NCBI GenBank assembly: GCA_963921795.1
Contig: OY997651.1
Location: 57,603,512-57,667,511 of the forward strand
Length of the DNA stretch: 64,000 nt
Reading direction: 5' to 3'
From: Nannobrachium achirus
Taxonomy: Eukaryota > Chordata > Actinopteri > Myctophiformes > Myctophidae
This document shows, one piece after another, positions 62,719 through 64,000 of the stretch. The position numbers and the translations under genes were made by a program. Within the stretch, counting starts at the first letter, position 1; each line of letters begins with the position of its first letter. The notes beneath the pieces are model-generated. The model was given only the letters and a program-made list of their open reading frames with translations. It had not been told where the DNA came from and searched no databases.

Positions 62719-63085
62719 TAAGGCTGGGACTTTAACTGATTAATTGCGATTAACTAATTACCGAAAATTACGCATTTTAATCACTCTTAGTTTTTGCACC
62801 ACAGAACCAGGACCGATCTTCAACCAAGAAGAGACAACAAACGCAAAGGGAGAAGTAGCCGATCAGAGCGCTTTGCTTGGCCCAGTGGATGCGAAATTTA
62901 GATTTAAAAAACTCACTTGTTGATTCACTCGTACAACAAAATGTCTTTTACTTGAAAAAAATTACAAATAAAAAAGCTTCTCAGGTCAAATATCGATGTG
63001 CGATTAAAATGTGATTAATCGCGATTAATTAATTACAGAGCCTGTAATTAATTAGATTACAATTTTTAATCGCATCCCAGCCCTA
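62719..63085. mobile_element. hAT MITE
   Basis: Ends TAAGGCTGGGACTTTAACTG and GCATCCCAGCCCTA lie between perfect GTAATAAT repeats (62711-62718 and 63086-63093). ATTAATTGCGATTAA words inside. Confidence 0.9.
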
Positions 63086-63230
63086 GTAATAATGGATCTT
63101 AAACTGTTTACCAGCGTGCAGATGATAAAAAAAAGGGGAAAAAAAGAAAAATCCCTTTGGGAGGGGAGCCAGGAGGGTCTGCATCCCATGGGCAGCAGGG
63201 CTGCAGGATTGAATAACAGCACGCACCAAA

Positions 63231-63665
63231 TCAGTGGTTCTCAACCTTTCAGGCCGTGACCCCCAAAATAATCATATTTGATCTGGGGGACCCCCACCCT
63301 GCACAAGCACTTGGAATTGTAGGAGTTGGCATTACATTTAGTTTGACTAAATCTATTCCATTGTGAAAAAAAAACCACAATCCCACAATCGAGATGTGTC
63401 TAAGGGAGCTGGGAGGTGTGTTGCACTTGGAAAGATGACGATTTACCCTGTTAAATAAGGAGCCCCTATTCTTGAAAATTTGGTCGCCCATCTTAAAATT
63501 GCTTGATGAGTTACAATGATCCAGCTCAATATCGTGCAGTCCCTGGGTAACTGTTATGCTTGCCAAAATTGTTGCAACTTTCTTCTCTCTGTGGAGTGAC
63601 GGTCTGAGATGCTGTTTTTATGGCTTTTTTTTTTTTTTTGCGTCTGGTTTTGTATGCTTTTATAA

Positions 63666-63722
<57 letters not shown>

Positions 63723-64000
63723 CTGTATTGTTGTTATTGTCCTTGTCCACTTTTATTTGGAGGGTGATGTTTGAATATATCTGATGTTTTAATATATCTG
63801 TATATTTTGTAAATTCTGGACTTCAGATATGCCTGTTCATATAGGCCTATTAAAAAAATGAAAACTGCAATAAACAGATGTTTAAAAAAAAAAAGAAATG
63901 TGCAGATACCCTGTATACAGTTATACTGTATGTTGGTCTGTTGACTGTTGAGTGAGAAAATAATGTTAACATTTAGCTAAACATCTGGGGACCCCCTCAA
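63231..64000. mobile_element. MITE, CAGTGGTTCTCAACC family, cut by the window end
   Basis: Starts CAGTGGTTCTCAACCTTTC and ends in GGGGACCCCCTCAA, just short of the expected right terminus. It contains a (TA)n array at 63668-63717. Confidence 0.75.

Overview
The window is vertebrate nuclear DNA, almost certainly from a ray-finned (teleost) fish; the species cannot be told. Host genes are spliced with GT-AG introns. Most of the sequence is repeats of kinds common in fish: hAT, Harbinger-type and TA-target MITEs, a tRNA-derived SINE, an L1-clade LINE, long CA/TG arrays and poly-C tracts. No LTR or envelope-bearing element was recognised.

Region 1 (1-15.5 kb) holds a tandem pair of trypsin-like (S1) serine protease genes on the + strand. 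Only the last exon of gene 1 lies in the window (902-1258). Gene 2 has five exons between 6264 and 14832 and encodes about 339 residues: signal peptide, Lys/Ile-Val-Gly-Gly activation site, protease domain and a hydrophobic C-terminal tail that suggests a GPI anchor. Gene 2 has Asp where catalytic His57 should be, Gly at position 189, and has lost two conserved disulfides as pairs. Its introns are packed with nested insertions, including a nearly perfect 1.2-kb palindrome.

Region 2 (15.8-19.6 kb) is a decayed L1-clade LINE on the - strand.

Region 3 (20.13-57.53 kb) is the most interesting part. It is bounded by inverted repeats of about 410 bp and looks like one giant DNA transposon of about 37.4 kb. 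It holds two spliced + strand genes. The first (22.4-34.4 kb) is a KDZ (Kyakuja-Dileera-Zisupton) transposase of at least 16 coding exons, now broken by a 2.07-kb insertion and a frameshift. The second (43.2-55.6 kb) encodes an N-terminal C4 zinc ribbon, an amplified set of Pro-rich and Lys-rich phase-1 exon cassettes, and a C-terminal chromodomain. I infer a transposase plus a chromatin-reading accessory protein carried together.

Region 4 (57.5-64 kb) holds a 3.7-kb hAT transposon with perfect 8-bp target duplications and a 711-codon transposase frame, inserted into an older MITE.

Across the window there are more than a dozen copies of a 50-90-nt hairpin (arm like GAAAATAGCAGATCTACAAG). Both its stem and its inner sequence vary between copies while remaining self-complementary. 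It sits inside several unrelated MITE families.
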